From assembly GCA_022577435.1 (NCBI GenBank), contig JAKOON010000014.1:1559847-1623846 (forward strand): a DNA stretch of 64,000 nt. The letters are read 5' to 3'. Positions 35,272 to 47,602 of the stretch are shown piece after piece. The first letter of the stretch is position 1, and every line of letters starts with the position of its first letter. Under the pieces are notes generated by a model. The model had not been told where the DNA came from, ran no database searches, and saw only the letters and a list, made by a program, of their open reading frames with translations. Source of the DNA: Embiotoca jacksoni. Lineage: Eukaryota > Chordata > Actinopteri > Embiotocidae. The translations under genes and the position numbers were made by a program.

Positions 35272-35504
35272 GATCTAACTGCACTCATTACTATATACAC
35301 TCAGTATTTCCATTTCTACTAAACAATAAAGGAGTACGTTTAGGGTAATTAGGCTTTAACAAAGATTTAAAGTTCATCTGAATCAACATCTTTTACTTTC
35401 TGATTTCCCTTTATAACTGTCATCTCACGATCCAGACGTCCTGTCACACTTCTATTTCCACATCTACCCTCTCTTCATATTGCATCTCGGTATCATGGCA
35501 AAGC
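35272..35504. other. Non-coding stretch
   Basis: AT-rich; nothing recognisable. Confidence 0.5.
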
Positions 35505-35677
35505 GCGTACACCACCAGGCCACTAGAGGGCAGCGTGTCAAAACCACGTGCTTTAGGACAACAAAACACACGGAAAAAGCACGTGGTGACAAAAACAAAC
35601 GTGACTTGTCTCGCACCGAGGCGAAGGAAGGCGTCACAGACACACTACCCTCTAGTGGACTGGTGGTTGTATTACGC
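35505..35677. mobile_element. Short palindromic MITE with nested inverted repeats
   Basis: The ends are inverted: left ACCACCAGGCCACTAGAGGG (35511-35530), right CCCTCTAGTGGACTGGTGGT (35648-35667). They match over about 25 of 28 bp, with weaker extension outwards to GCGTA/TACGC. Inside is a second perfect 12 bp inverted pair, ACCACGTGCTTT (35543-35554) and AAAGCACGTGGT. About 170 bp long, no coding capacity. Superfamily not assigned; target duplication not clear. Confidence 0.7.
35520..35534 (+). promoter_or_regulatory. CTCF-like core in the MITE left end
   Basis: CCACTAGAGGGCAGC fits the CTCF core CCASYAGRKGGCRS at every position. The opposite end carries CCACTAGAGGGTAG on the minus strand (35658-35645), one mismatch, giving a convergent pair about 110 bp apart. 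Motif seen; binding inferred. Confidence 0.45.
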
Positions 35678-37700
35678 AATTTACCGTGATGCCCGGCGCA
35701 TAGCTTTCTTTCATGGGGCTCATCTGTCTTATCCCCCCTCCTTGGTCTGATATACATTGTTCAGAATTTTGGAAAATTGTTAAAAGTACCTTTGTGTGGT
35801 TCATTTACTGTAAATTCATGTCCTGTAAATTGGCGCTTTCACTCAGATTGCCCTTCAAGTTTTTCATCGATTTTTAAAAGCTAGCCAGAGGCAACATGCT
35901 GAAGCTTTTTCTTGAAAGAAAAAAAAAAAAAAACTACATTTGGGATAGTTGCAGAGAAGCAGCTTTGCTTCCCAACCTCCATGTATTCCTCCCAGTAGGC
36001 TTCAGACTGGGCATGCTCAGAAAGGCTTCCTCTTAAATCTGAGTGCTGCATACCTTCCATCAATCTTGATTCGGGAGAAAAGGTCTGGAGCCTTTGGAAT
36101 AAATGAAGCTGAGTAATAAAGGCTCTGCATCTACTGACTGACTAAAACATGTTCAGCCTATTCCCATCACTTTCTGTATTACTGGTCCTCTTGGGCAATT
36201 TGAGCTGCCTCTCTTTATTACTCCCATGTCAGTTGGAGGAATTTAATATTCCCATGGCACACTTTTAGCATATATTTTTCTCTTATGGTTTCATATGGAT
36301 TAGTGAGGTGTAACTGTACCACAGCTTTTTTCTTTGTTGGTTAACAATGACTTAAATTGTTGAAGAGCAATTCTTTAAATATTTAAGACTCAAAAGCAAC
36401 AAAACAGTTGTCAGGAAAGTATTTCTTACAGGTTGCGATTAGTCATATTTTTTTTTACCACACTTGGTGAAAGAGACTCTCCACTAGATGCTCATGTATG
36501 CTCATCGACTTTTTTTTCCTTTTTAAACCATATACCAGAATGATATGTGGGTGCAGCTGGACTATTTTTCAGCACTTGCACACTGAGATGGAGATCATCA
36601 TGAGGTCAACGTCACTACTGGAATCAGCAGCACCTTTTTGACCACAACAGCATGAGACAACAAATTCAGTTGTTGACTCAAACGCAACTCAAATTTCAGC
36701 CTAAAGTTTAAAGTCGATGTGTTTTTTTCTTTTCAGACAGCAGGGAGCACAAATGTGAGAAACAGCTCACAGAAATACAGTTCAATGCAATACAACAGCA
36801 TCACACCTGACTGCCTCTGAGTCTGTACCAGAGTGGAGTCAACAGCTCTGTGTCAGAGTAGTCAGCAGTATTTTCACTGTTTCATTACAGGTCGTCTGTA
36901 TTGAGTAGCAGTGCAGCTTAAAATGAGATGCTTTCATGAAATAAAACGTAGGACGTGACTCATCTTAATAGGTCCAGTCAGTCGAGTTTGTTACCAACAC
37001 AGGTGTCAGTATACGTGACTCAAAGGTTCAAGAGGGAGAGAGCATTATTCTGAGTTTTAGTTATGTAATTAAACAATAAGTCACTGCAATAGATATTGTG
37101 TTTAAGTAAAATAACCTTGACCACATGTGAAAGGCTCCTTAACTTCTGCTGCCAGTAATTTCGGTATCTATTTTGCCATTTGCTAACTTTTGGAGGAGTT
37201 TTCAGTCTACAGTCTACAGTGCTTGCGGAGCACTTTTCTTGGAGGCCATAGCTCTTTACTCGAGCTTTGAAGTAATGTTTTGGCTTTGAACACCTGAGCC
37301 TCGCGGGAAATCACAGCTTTTTTGTTTTTTACAAATATCACCTCAGGTTCAGCTGCGGTCTGTGAGTCATGAACTTGTACTGTGCTGATGTCAGTCGTAG
37401 TTAATCGTTGTCGTGAACGTGTTACATCTAAATGTGGCCTGAAGGAAATCAATAATCAAACAAGCAAAAAAAAAAAAAGGTGTCAAGTCAATCTTTGGAT
37501 GTATTTCTGTGTACATTCAAACTATTGTGGAGTTAAATAATCCATGAAACTTTGGTATTTTAAGGTTTTTCTTGGCATTTTTTAATCATTTAAATTGACT
37601 ACACATGTATTTGTGTGACTTTTCTGTCTTTTTAATATTTTTCCTATAATACCTGATTTACTCAGGTCTCCCTTAGCAGCTTTTTTTCCCCCCTCCAACT
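35678..37700. other. Non-coding stretch
   Basis: No gene. Poly-A at 35920-35933 and 37467-37478. The part 36060-36270 is repeat-free and ATTA-rich, a possible conserved block. A 9 bp tandem CAGTCTACAGTCTACAG lies near 37204. Confidence 0.45.
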
Positions 37701-37730
37701 TCATGTAATCCATTATTAGGGATTACATGA
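37701..37730. promoter_or_regulatory. Palindromic paired K50-homeodomain site
   Basis: TCATGTAATCC-8 bp-GGATTACATGA, with perfect 11 bp arms. Each arm holds TAATCC, the Bicoid/OTX/PITX/GSC-class core, in mirrored orientation. It lies just downstream of a T/C run. Confidence 0.5.
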
Positions 37731-38362
37731 GAATGCTGCGAGCCTGTCTCAGAAGTGCTTAAAATTTAGATTTTTATCAGGCTTAATAGAAACAGACGAG
37801 AACGTGAAACATTTCTGCATCATGGGTTGTAGATTTATTTTATTCTTGTTTTAAAAGATGCTGCAGAGAGTAAAGAAAGAAGATTTATGTTGAGATTCTA
37901 GTTTTTATTGCGGAAAGATGTAGAGAAGTGACTTTTTCTTTTATTTGCAAATGTTTTTGTCCTTTTTGGATTTTTTTTTTGTGTGTAATATTTGATCTCT
38001 ATGAACACTTTTGTTACAGACTGCGCCGTGTCTTTAAATGCCCCGATGTGATTACTTGATACTAGTTGAAAGGACACTTGGGATTCACACAATGAAACAG
38101 AAAGCTATTTAGCAGCCAAGGAAGTCATTAGCATATTCTTGAAATGCACCGTTTTGCCAACTCTTAACTTGAACTCTCAAATTACTCGCTGCTTAATGAA
38201 GCTTTTTATAATATCAATATCATAATATCATATAATGTGTAATTCTTTTACGTCTCATTCCCAGTGTTTTGGCACTCATGAAGTTATGATATGTCATACA
38301 ATATGTACATGATGAAAAATACAAATTAAATCGTGAAGCTGCTGTTTGACTAACCCGTGTCC
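37731..38362. other. Non-coding stretch
   Basis: AT-rich. The part 38000-38200 is a possible conserved block (TTTAGCAGCCAAGGAAGTCA, GTCATTAGCATATTC). Nothing else recognisable. Confidence 0.4.
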
Positions 38363-38396
38363 CTCTCTCTCTCTCTGTCTCTCTCTCTCTCTCTCT
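38363..38396 (+). repeat. (CT)n microsatellite, one interruption
   Basis: CT repeats broken by a GT at about 38377. Confidence 0.95.
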
Positions 38397-40971
38397 GTGT
38401 TTTTTCCCTTAGGTAAGCACTTTCTTTGCTCTGTGTTGGTATTGGTGATGGAGGAGGGGAGTGGCCAGGCGTGCATCCTGTCGCTGTCTGCCCTGATGAA
38501 GGTTTCATGCTGCTGAAATGTGAGGCAAGAGTGATTAAGGTGATGCATTGAGCCGGCGTGTCCATAACAGAGATGCTTCTCGAGGCCTGCTTCTCGCCAA
38601 GTCAGCAGAAAAAACACAAAGGAGTGAATCTTTCCCCTCCCCCACCCATCACACACTCAACCACTCCACCCAGGAAGCCATCAGTAGACAAGGAGAGAAG
38701 GTCTAAATCTGCGGGTGTTGTTGTGTTGGATCACCGGAGCAGAGCGGAGTGTTTGAAGGCCGCGGTGGCTGGATTTTTCTGTTTTTCAGACTGTGGAGGT
38801 TTTAGAGGCACTTAAAATTCTTTCATGGAGCTCCATCATCCACTCCACCAAATTATATCCACAGAAATATGTGTTCACTTTGTACATGTAGGCTGGCTGG
38901 AAGGGAAACGCTTCACGTGTTGCAGAATCAATTCTGGATGTGAGATTGTGCAGAGAATCCGTTCATTTGAAGCTGCTTTCAGGGGTCGCACCTGCTTTTG
39001 AGAAAAACTTGCTTTTTCCTGAAACTTTCTTCTGCATGTTGCATTTTCTGTTTGAGTTACGACTGAGGTTATGACTCGTCTTGTAACTGAAGGTCCTGTG
39101 ATGAATACTGAGCCATCTCCATAACAAATGAGCAAATGCTCACAAAGCGAGGTGTTGTTGATAATGTCCAGATGAAGCTACTGAGAGGAGTTTGAGTTCA
39201 GATTATTTGGTTTAAATCGTGTTACATGTTCTGTTAGTGACCAGACTGCTTTTGATTTTCATTTGTTTTTGTACAGAATGAAAATACATGAGCAGACATT
39301 TGAAACTGGCTTTGAGTTGTGTGACACATCTCAGCGAACAGCTTGTAAACATACATTTTCATTTCGTATCATTATGTGCTAACACAGTGCAGACTTTTTT
39401 AACCGGTGTGCACTCAAACTGCACTGAAATTATGGCTTCACGATTCTGGATAGAAACAGAATCTCTATTTATTTATTTAATTTTTGCTGAGAATTGAGAT
39501 CACGATTCTCTCACGACTTTCTGTTCAATATAAACGTTTTTTGCTTTCATTTACCTGATAGAGAAAACAACTAAAGCAATACGACGTTGCCTAATTTAGG
39601 ATATAAAATATAACTTTGATACAAACATTGACATAAATCAAGGAAAACTTGTCATTTTCCCATCAATCGTATGAATGAAATACTATTACGGAGTCTGATA
39701 AAACACTGGTGACTCCAAATGTTGAAAAACTACAGACTTCAGATGATTTAGCATCATTGGTGAACCTGACAGAGACGATTACATCGTATTTAAACAGCAG
39801 ACAAATCATTACAACGTCTGCAGTTTCCCTGGCGGTGCTGCGAGGTGCATGATATTCTCAGCGGGCGGGCAGAAAGCCAGCGCTCTCTTTTAAACTCATT
39901 GAATCACTGAACGGAAAAACAGCTTCGGCCTCTTGTCGTCTGTTGTTTAACTTTTGAACCAGTATTTTGTCTGCGTCTCACAATCGCGATCACTCGGATT
40001 ATTTTGCTGCTTCGCATCAGGTGGTGTAACGCTGCGTTGTTATTGGTTTAGTGACAGTGGCGTCCGGAGTAAAGGCAGCCCGAACTAAAATAGATGCATA
40101 GTAAACAGGATTTGAGAGATGTCATCCCTGCACTTTTCAAATATTATTCTGGTGCAGGTTGGTGGCCTTGAAGTAAACCTGGGTCATTTCTTTTTTTTTC
40201 ATTTCTTTTTTTTTCATGAACTGTATTTTTCTGTCTTCAGTCAAACCCTCAGCATGTCACCAAAATACCAAACGAGCGCAAGCGAGGCTAAGAATACAAA
40301 ACACTTGAGTGACACAAAGCCTGTGCGATTGGCCACGCTCCATGACAAAAATAAGAGTCTAAGCTTGTTTGAAGCAGTTTATTCGTACCTTTAGCTCCCT
40401 TATTGACTTTGTTTATGTTGTTTCGACAGTCAACAGAAAAATTTGAATCGCGGTGCACCAAATAAACAAAGACTACCCCTTCAAAACTGAAATGCCTCTA
40501 AATGTCCACATCCAGCAGCTCCCTCGTACATAAACCGAAAATAAACAGCAGACTGATGGTTCGTGTTGTTTTTTTTTTTCTCGTGTTCTAAATTGGCACC
40601 GAACGCTAAAGGAGGCAAATTACGGCAAACAGCACTGACACATTCATTATGCTTAACTCAGGTTACAGAGTGGAGAATTTGATGTGTTTTGACATCCTGC
40701 GCCGCCAAAATCTCTAATCTGCCGTCCTGACAGGCGACCGGGATGCAAATAAATGAGCCACTTCGAGAGTGACTTGTTCGCAATCCCTGATTTGACTGTA
40801 ATTGGACCAGTGTGTGTAACTACTGACTCTGTAATGTGGTCAAGTGTACAGATAAGACATAGTGTTGTTCTGCAGCGTGTATATTAGTCTGACTTCACTA
40901 CAATAATCCTGAATGTTGTGTCACACGTGTGAGCATCATGTTTGAAAAGTAAATCTGAAGAACGGCAAGCT
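38397..40971. other. Non-coding stretch
   Basis: No gene. The part 39420-40470 carries scattered ATCGCGAT/ATCACGATT words (CACGATTCTGG near 39440, CAATCGCGATCAC near 39981, GAATCGCGGTGCACC near 40446) that recall an old DNA transposon, but I cannot define its ends. A 15 bp T-rich unit is duplicated at 40187-40217. An octamer ATGCAAAT is at 40743-40750. Confidence 0.35.
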
Positions 40972-41009
40972 GGGGGGAGAGGTGGGGAGGGGGACGGGGG
41001 GGAGGGGAG
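40972..41009 (+). repeat. G-rich tract, quadruplex-type
   Basis: Six or more runs of three or more G separated by one to three bases, satisfying the usual G3+N1-7 quadruplex pattern on the plus strand. Confidence 0.7.
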
Positions 41010-41267
41010 TGTTTTCCACCATTTTCATGCAAACAGAATAAAATAGTGTGTCAGATTGCCATAGTGGAGCATGTCAGCCGGTCCAGCGGTGCGGCTCGCT
41101 GATGGATTTTTAGTCGTTTCTTGGAGCTCTTTTGTTGTCGGGGAATAAGTGACATTAGACTTTCGGGTACACACTCGCGTGTGAGATCAAATCATTGTTG
41201 ATTCCAGTCTTTTCGTGGGGTTTGTTGACAAGTAGAAAAGTACACAGTTTCAAAAAAGCTTCAATAA

Positions 41268-41268
<1 letters not shown>
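41010..41268. other. Non-coding stretch
   Basis: Nothing recognisable. Confidence 0.5.

Positions 41269-41293
<25 letters not shown>
41269..41293 (+). repeat. (AT)12 microsatellite
   Basis: Uninterrupted AT over 25 bp followed by an A run. Confidence 0.95.
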
Positions 41294-41299
<6 letters not shown>

Positions 41300-44280
41300 A
41301 CAAAGACAAGGGCCGAGTGTACGTCTGCTGGTCTCGTGCATGCTCACGTTGCGTGTGATTCCTGCACAGAAATCCGGTATGCGCGGTCACGTTTGATGCG
41401 TAGACGTTCGGTGCAACATAATTATCTTAAGTGCACCGTATCATCGTGCTGCAGAAAGAACATTTTCAAGCCTCCCACTTTGCATTCGCTAGGAAACACC
41501 GCACGTCTTTCCTAACGACCGGCAGCGTTGTGTCATTTTCAGAGCGGCGTGGACGTTTTAAGAGAGCAGGCTGGACGTGGGAAGACGGGCGTTTATACCG
41601 CGTCCCGACCCATTCGTTACCCGGGTGTGTTTATGGAGATATTTCTGTAATTAATACCAATCAAAGGTGTTTTGAAAGATGATAAATGAGGTAAAAACAG
41701 CATCAGAGATATGAGAGGATGTAGATACGTTGCGTGGTCTGTTAGCATCGTGGCTAACATTGTGAAGTGGAATTGAATCACACTGAATCTTCTTCAGGAG
41801 GTTTTAACAAACCCACAGAGAAGCTGCTGAATATGTAAACAACCAACAGGCTTTTAATAAATCTTGCAGATCTTTTTGCGTTGCGTCTCCCCCCGGATGT
41901 CATTTGCCTCTTCGATGCTTCCTCGTTTAGATTCGAACAACTTGTAAAGGTATGGAGGAACGTTTACGGTCGGAGGGCCGGCTTGTGTCTGCGCCAAAGA
42001 GCCGTAAAGCCGTATAACCCCCATGAAATGCTATTTCATTATCATTTTTATTTAGCACTTAGCGCTGAACGCGGGTCGGCTGGAAGTCTCCGAGGACAGC
42101 GTCGGTCAACGTGGCTGTCCTGCTCTATGTCTTATTGGCGGTTGTAAATACTTTTAATGCCGCCGTTGAAAGTGGACGAGCCGTCTGTTTATCAGCACGA
42201 CAGTCGACGTAATCATGTTTACAACTTCATAAATAAAGGCAGAATTGTACATTACTGGTTAAATTAACAGACCTCTCAGATTCATTCTTTTTTTAATGGT
42301 TTCACTTTCTATTAGTTGTTTTTCAATATTCTTATTATCTGACAATAATTTGGATCCAAACTTCCTTCCGTCAGCCAATGAAACACAAAAACAATTCTAA
42401 TTTGTTTTGTTTGTCTGAGTATTTTTAATTTGCTCTCTTTACAAAACAAGTTTTGCAAAACACTTGTATTAAAAATCTGCTGCATGAAGCTTCATTTTCT
42501 GAAATCATTCTTACAGTATTATCCTTTTGGTTGGTTTCTTGGAGCTGGGTGAATTTGTTTTCATCTCGTCGTCGGTCTGAGCGGCTCATGTCCGCTGATC
42601 GGATCGCCAAACTTTGACTCCTGATGGTGCCGACAGATTAGATGGTCTGAGCTCTGAAGGCCGTTTTGCATCTGCAAATCTCTCCGCTGTAGCTCCACTT
42701 CTGAATCCGTAAGCTCCGTCTTATCTGCAGACTCAAAACTCTCCCGACGTTTAACTTTTACTCCCCGACCCTCGTTGGGGAGGGCGGGACGCGCCGGGCA
42801 TACGTAGAGTGAGATGTAAATGTGAGCCGATCCCAGAACAGATGGTACCGGAGCTGGTGGTTCAGAGAGGTAAATGATCTGCTGCTGACTTCACAGCCTG
42901 AGAATGTAGATGACTGATTCACTGGAGTTTAGAGTTTGGAGGAACGCGTGCTGTCTTTTGAAAATAAATAAACAAACAAACAAACTTCTGTCACCAAACT
43001 CACTAAAACAATAGCAGATTCAATTGTGAGAGAATTTTCCAGAGTTATTCGTGTTGCATTTTCAGGAAGTTTAATTTGGAAATCGTTGCATTTTCAGGCC
43101 ATCATAGGAATTGTTGTTTTCTCATGATTTTAAGGTCTCATTTTATTATTTAAGTGACGTCATTAATTCAGTCCTTCAATTTGACGGCTCTTTGCTTTTT
43201 TCCGTGAGGATATTAAAGCTCACGTGAAGACTTGTGTATTATAACAATATCGCGTTTTGGCTGCGACGTCGAGATTTTTGTTCCAGTCGTGATTCATGAA
43301 ATTCTATTTCCAGTTGGTATGAATAGTCTGTAACCGTGTTCAGGAACGTTCCTGCTCGGCGTCGCATCGCCACCAGTTCACCGCCGGCGAGCACATCAGC
43401 GAGCGGATCACGTTTTCTCACTCCGAGCTCTGAGCGTATTATGGAGTGGCAACGAGCTGCGGTTGCTTGTGCTGCCCTCTCTGGAGATCGATTGGTGCGC
43501 ACGTGTGCGTTGAAGATATTAGAAAAGAGAAAACGAGCGACTGAAGCAACACTTCTAATCAGATCCCGAGCCGGGGAAATGGGTTTCGGGGATACCAATT
43601 AGCTTCCGGGGTTCGAGCGCATCTCTCCGCAGCCCTGAGGTTAGCAGAGTAGCCCGCGGAGGTGGATTCATTTGTAAGTCTGAGCAGCCTGATTCTGAAT
43701 CACTCTCTCGGGCGTCATATTTATTTATTTTTTTTGTTTTTTAACGGTGTAGAAAAAAAGCAACATTTCCATGAAAAGTCACAATCGAGGAGCGCGCAGG
43801 CGATGTGTCGGTGTTACAAGTTGTCGTGACGCTCGGTGCCGCCGGCGGGATCTTCCGAGAGACGAGCTGCCGTCGGAGATCCAGTACGTAGGAGTCTTAA
43901 TTAAGTCAGCCCCTTTCTGACTGGGAGCTTTTCAAGCATCGCCTATCTCAAAGCCTGCCTGCTTAATTGGACGTGTTTGTCTTAGCGTGTGCCTTCGTCG
44001 TACGTGGGCGAGCCTCTTTTGGAAATGTGCGTGTCCGTGTCGCAGTCATTATGCGTGTAAACAGGAGCTCAGTGGGGAAGACGCCGCACGGCGCCGAGCG
44101 CTGGCATGTTTACTCAGCTCGGCCTCCTTCCCTTCATTCTTCCCGTCAGCACCTCGTCTGCTGCGCAACTTCACTGACTTTAGATGGCTTGTGTGTGTAG
44201 GTGGCGGCTCACTTCACAGACTTCAACACACACCACACACTTCCCTTTAATCCCCCCCCCACCCACCCCCCTCTACCAAC
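41294..44280. other. Non-coding stretch
   Basis: No gene. GC- and CpG-richer at 41330-41640 and 43240-44180. An AAAC tetranucleotide run lies at 42965-42984. Minus- and plus-strand open frames over 43239-43602 reflect GC richness and have no recognised domain. C-rich at 44252-44272. Confidence 0.4.
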
Positions 44281-44720
44281 CCCTTGTTAGGCAGATCAGC
44301 CACGATGCGCTGCTCTTTTCAATCAATGAGTGCCAAAGGCGGTAAATCACGGATTGAGGTGCGGCGTGGCGCTCCCGGTCGGTTCATCTCATCAAGGTGC
44401 AAACAGAAAGAGCCGAGCACCTGCGCGGCGATGATGGGCCCCCTAAACTTTAATCATCGCCGGTGACCTCGCTCATCACCGCCAGATTAAAAAACAATTG
44501 TGCCTCCGCCTCGATCCCTGCTAGGGCCCCCCGCTAGTCTTATTTATTGGCTCTCATCTCTCCGCTCAAATTATTTTTGTCAATCAAACGAGCCTATCAA
44601 GAAAAGTGACTGCCGTTTAGATAAAAGCCCCCCTGCCCCTCCCCCTCCCCCCACCCGCTGCTCATAGGTGATACTTAACCAATTAGGATGCTCGTAAAGA
44701 CAGATGAAGTACAGTGACAC
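44281..44720. promoter_or_regulatory. Candidate conserved non-coding element (appearance only)
   Basis: A repeat-free block with TCAATCAATGAGTGCC, GATTAAAAAACAATTG, CAATTGTG and TTGTCAATCAAACGAG. The last gives TGATTGACAA (44578-44587), one mismatch from the PBX:PREP/MEIS decamer. A C-rich run at 44626-44656 interrupts it. Conservation untested. Confidence 0.3.
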
Positions 44721-44801
44721 TCTCTCCAGTGAGCCGTCTGATATTGGTTTGACTGAAATAGGATTTCAGAATCACTTTGTCTCAAATTAAATTCAATATA
44801 T

Positions 44802-44805
<4 letters not shown>

Positions 44806-44846
<41 letters not shown>
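44806..44846 (+). repeat. (GT)20 microsatellite
   Basis: 41 bp of uninterrupted GT. Confidence 0.97.
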
Positions 44847-44847
<1 letters not shown>

Positions 44848-46921
44848 TAGCAGTGACGTATAGAAGCAGCCTGCTGTATGCAGTGTGTTGTTGTGTTGTG
44901 TTTCTGGGCCTTCGCTGGCTTCCTGAGTTTCTCTTGCTCAGCTGATATCAGACCACGGACAGGCGACAGACACACATTTGTTGTGCAGCTGGAATTTTCT
45001 TGAAGAAAAGCTGCAGCTGCAGGATGTGCAGCAGCTGAAAGTCAATCGTAAATGTCAGGTTTTGTTGTTTCTGTGTATCGAAAATTATTCCATTTAAGTG
45101 ACGCAAAGGACAAAAGCATCTCTGCAACAGATTTGAGTCCTAATGGAGCAGAATTAAGGTTTTTATTCCTGACAGATTTGAGTACAAACTGCTACTGTAG
45201 TTAATATTTTCATAAACGCTTCTGCGTGAAGCTGTTGGGACGAGATGAGTTTTATTTCCCCGGTGTCATGTCTCCTCTCCATGTCCCTGTTGTGAGGTGG
45301 AAACTGATTTGGTTCCGACGTTATGAAGAAAGTCACAATGTTCCCGATTCTTCTGAGGGACACCGGGGCATCTGACGTCGGAGGTCTTTCAGCAGAGCGA
45401 CATTTAAAGTGTTTAAACCTGCTCTGAATGTCTTTTCAAACAGAGGCTTCGTCCTCGTGCATCTCGACATGATGAAGAGAGACGCCAACTATTTTCACAA
45501 CTTCTGCCCTCCTAGCGTTCTTGTTACTGCACTTGACCAAAGATGGAAACAGCTTTGTGATCATCATCATCATCATCTGCTCTGGCAGACTCGTAAAGGT
45601 CATTTCATTTATTGTGGGCTTTTTATTTCTTTTGTATCACAAACTAACTGGCCTTCAACTTCACAGCGAGGCTGAACTTCAGTGTGCAGAGAGGCTGCAC
45701 ACAATTTATCCAGAGTGTCTCTTCATCACTGCTTCTCTTTTAGTCTAGGTTGCTCTTGTCTCTAAAATATGGACATTACTTTTTCATTTTTTTGTACTAT
45801 TAATTTCATCTACTCATATTTAAGCTAATGAGTTAATGCAAGTTGTGAATTGTGTGTTAAATGGCACCAAAAAATTTAAAATCATGGTAAAGCTAAATGC
45901 TTATTTATATCTACTAATATCTTCCTCACCATAAAAATAAATCTGTGGATGTTTAATAGGCTATTTCATTGGGATGATTTCTCTTTTAAGGGACAAAATA
46001 TACAAATTTTGGCGGAAAAAGACAAAGATGGAGAGAGATGGGGTCCAGAAATGATGGAAAAATCTCCTAAGAACCTGTTTCTTGAAGAGCAGGATGCTCA
46101 GGAACTAATCATATAAAACCCCTGTGACATTCCTGGTTACAGGCATCACCTGAGACGATGCTGGAGTAGTAGTGACATACATTTATTTTGCACTGAGACA
46201 GGAGACAGTTAAATTAAAGACAAAAAGAGACGTTGCCTCCAGGAGAATCTGCTCCAGCCCTGAAGACACGGTCGCTTCTTGTTTTATCATCCTCTCGGTT
46301 AAAATCAGGTTGTAGTAATGGACCTGTCACAATGAAGCATTTGCACTTAAATACCTGCTAATCTGGTAACGGTGGAAACTTCCCCCGGATGTATAGAAGA
46401 GATGACAAAACCTCGGCTGCAAAGTGAGGTCGCAATGCGCCGAACACGCCGCACACTTCCAGCGGTGTAAACACCACAGGGAGGATTCATTTTTTTCCCC
46501 TTTAAGGACCTTGTGAGGTAACATGAAGCGTTACCCCGCTGCAGCGAGCAATGTTTGAACGTAACCTCCGGAGACAATATTTGGACCAAAGTGCCTTTAG
46601 TTTCTTGCTACAGGCTCCGAGTCAGAATTGGAGTTGAAGTAGCTGCAGGCGAGCGGGCTTTTTTTTATTTGTTATTTTTTTTGTGCAATTCTTTCACTGC
46701 TGCGCAGCTTGAGGAGGTCGTAGGAGATTATTTATTTATTTTTATTTTTTTTTAAAGCCAATAGGATTTATTGTGTTCTGTGTCTTATATCAGACTGGAT
46801 TTAGACAATCCCGAGACATATCTTTTTCCTCTCTGTACCCACAGCTGTCATGCAGAATATCTTATCACATCGGCTGAACGTGGGTGGATCGGTCTGTCGC
46901 CTCTCTGTGTACATGCCTGCC

Positions 46922-46924
<3 letters not shown>
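44847..46924. other. Non-coding stretch
   Basis: No gene. A TCA triplet run lies at 45559-45576 and T-rich tracts at 46661-46683 and 46730-46755. Nothing else recognisable. Confidence 0.5.

Positions 46925-47000
<76 letters not shown>
46925..47000 (+). repeat. (GT)38 microsatellite
   Basis: 76 bp of uninterrupted GT, among the longest pure tracts in the window. Overlying frames made of CV or HT are artefacts. Confidence 0.98.
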
Positions 47001-47002
<2 letters not shown>

Positions 47003-47602
47003 GTTAACATGAGAAATGTGGCTTGTGGTTGAAAAAAGGGCAGCAGAATAATCACTCGGGCTCCTGTGCGTTGTTAAATGTACCGCCATACACACAAAGT
47101 CAAATCCAAGACAACCTAATGGCTCCCCAACGCTCCTCTTTAAAAACGATGGCGCTAACTACAACTCTCTCAACACTTAAGCACTTTGTGGATCAAATAT
47201 ATTACGTATTCCTGCGGTGTGTGCCTCCCATTAAAAGGTGTCCAGTTCGACTCCGCGGTGCTTTAAGTGTAAAAGTCCCTGTTGACTTTTCAGCTTTATT
47301 TGTTTGAAAAATAGTTTTTCGCTTCCATTTTCCGTTGCCTAGAGACAACACTCCTTTTTATTAATGTGTTTGTATTTTTTATTTGTTTAATAAATTGTCA
47401 AGGTGGAATGTGTGAATCCACAGCATCCAGAGGAGACTGTAGGTCGTGTTGTGTCAGTTTCTGCTACGCTGGCTCAGTAGTTGTATTTTAATTGAGTTGT
47501 AAGACTTGGTTTTTTGGTCTTTGTTGTTATTATTAATTTACCATTTCTCTGCTCTTAAAGAAACACAAATACTCCGATTTAAAGAAATTAAACCATTGAA
47601 CG
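47001..47602. other. Non-coding stretch
   Basis: Nothing recognisable. Confidence 0.5.

Noticed and set aside
43239..43602. Overlapping 119- and 88-codon frames on opposite strands
   Set aside because: GC-rich DNA with low stop density; neither frame has a recognisable domain or splice context.
43600..43640. GGGGTTCGAGCGC, resembling a tRNA T-arm
   Set aside because: No acceptor stem, anticodon arm or A-box can be fitted around it.
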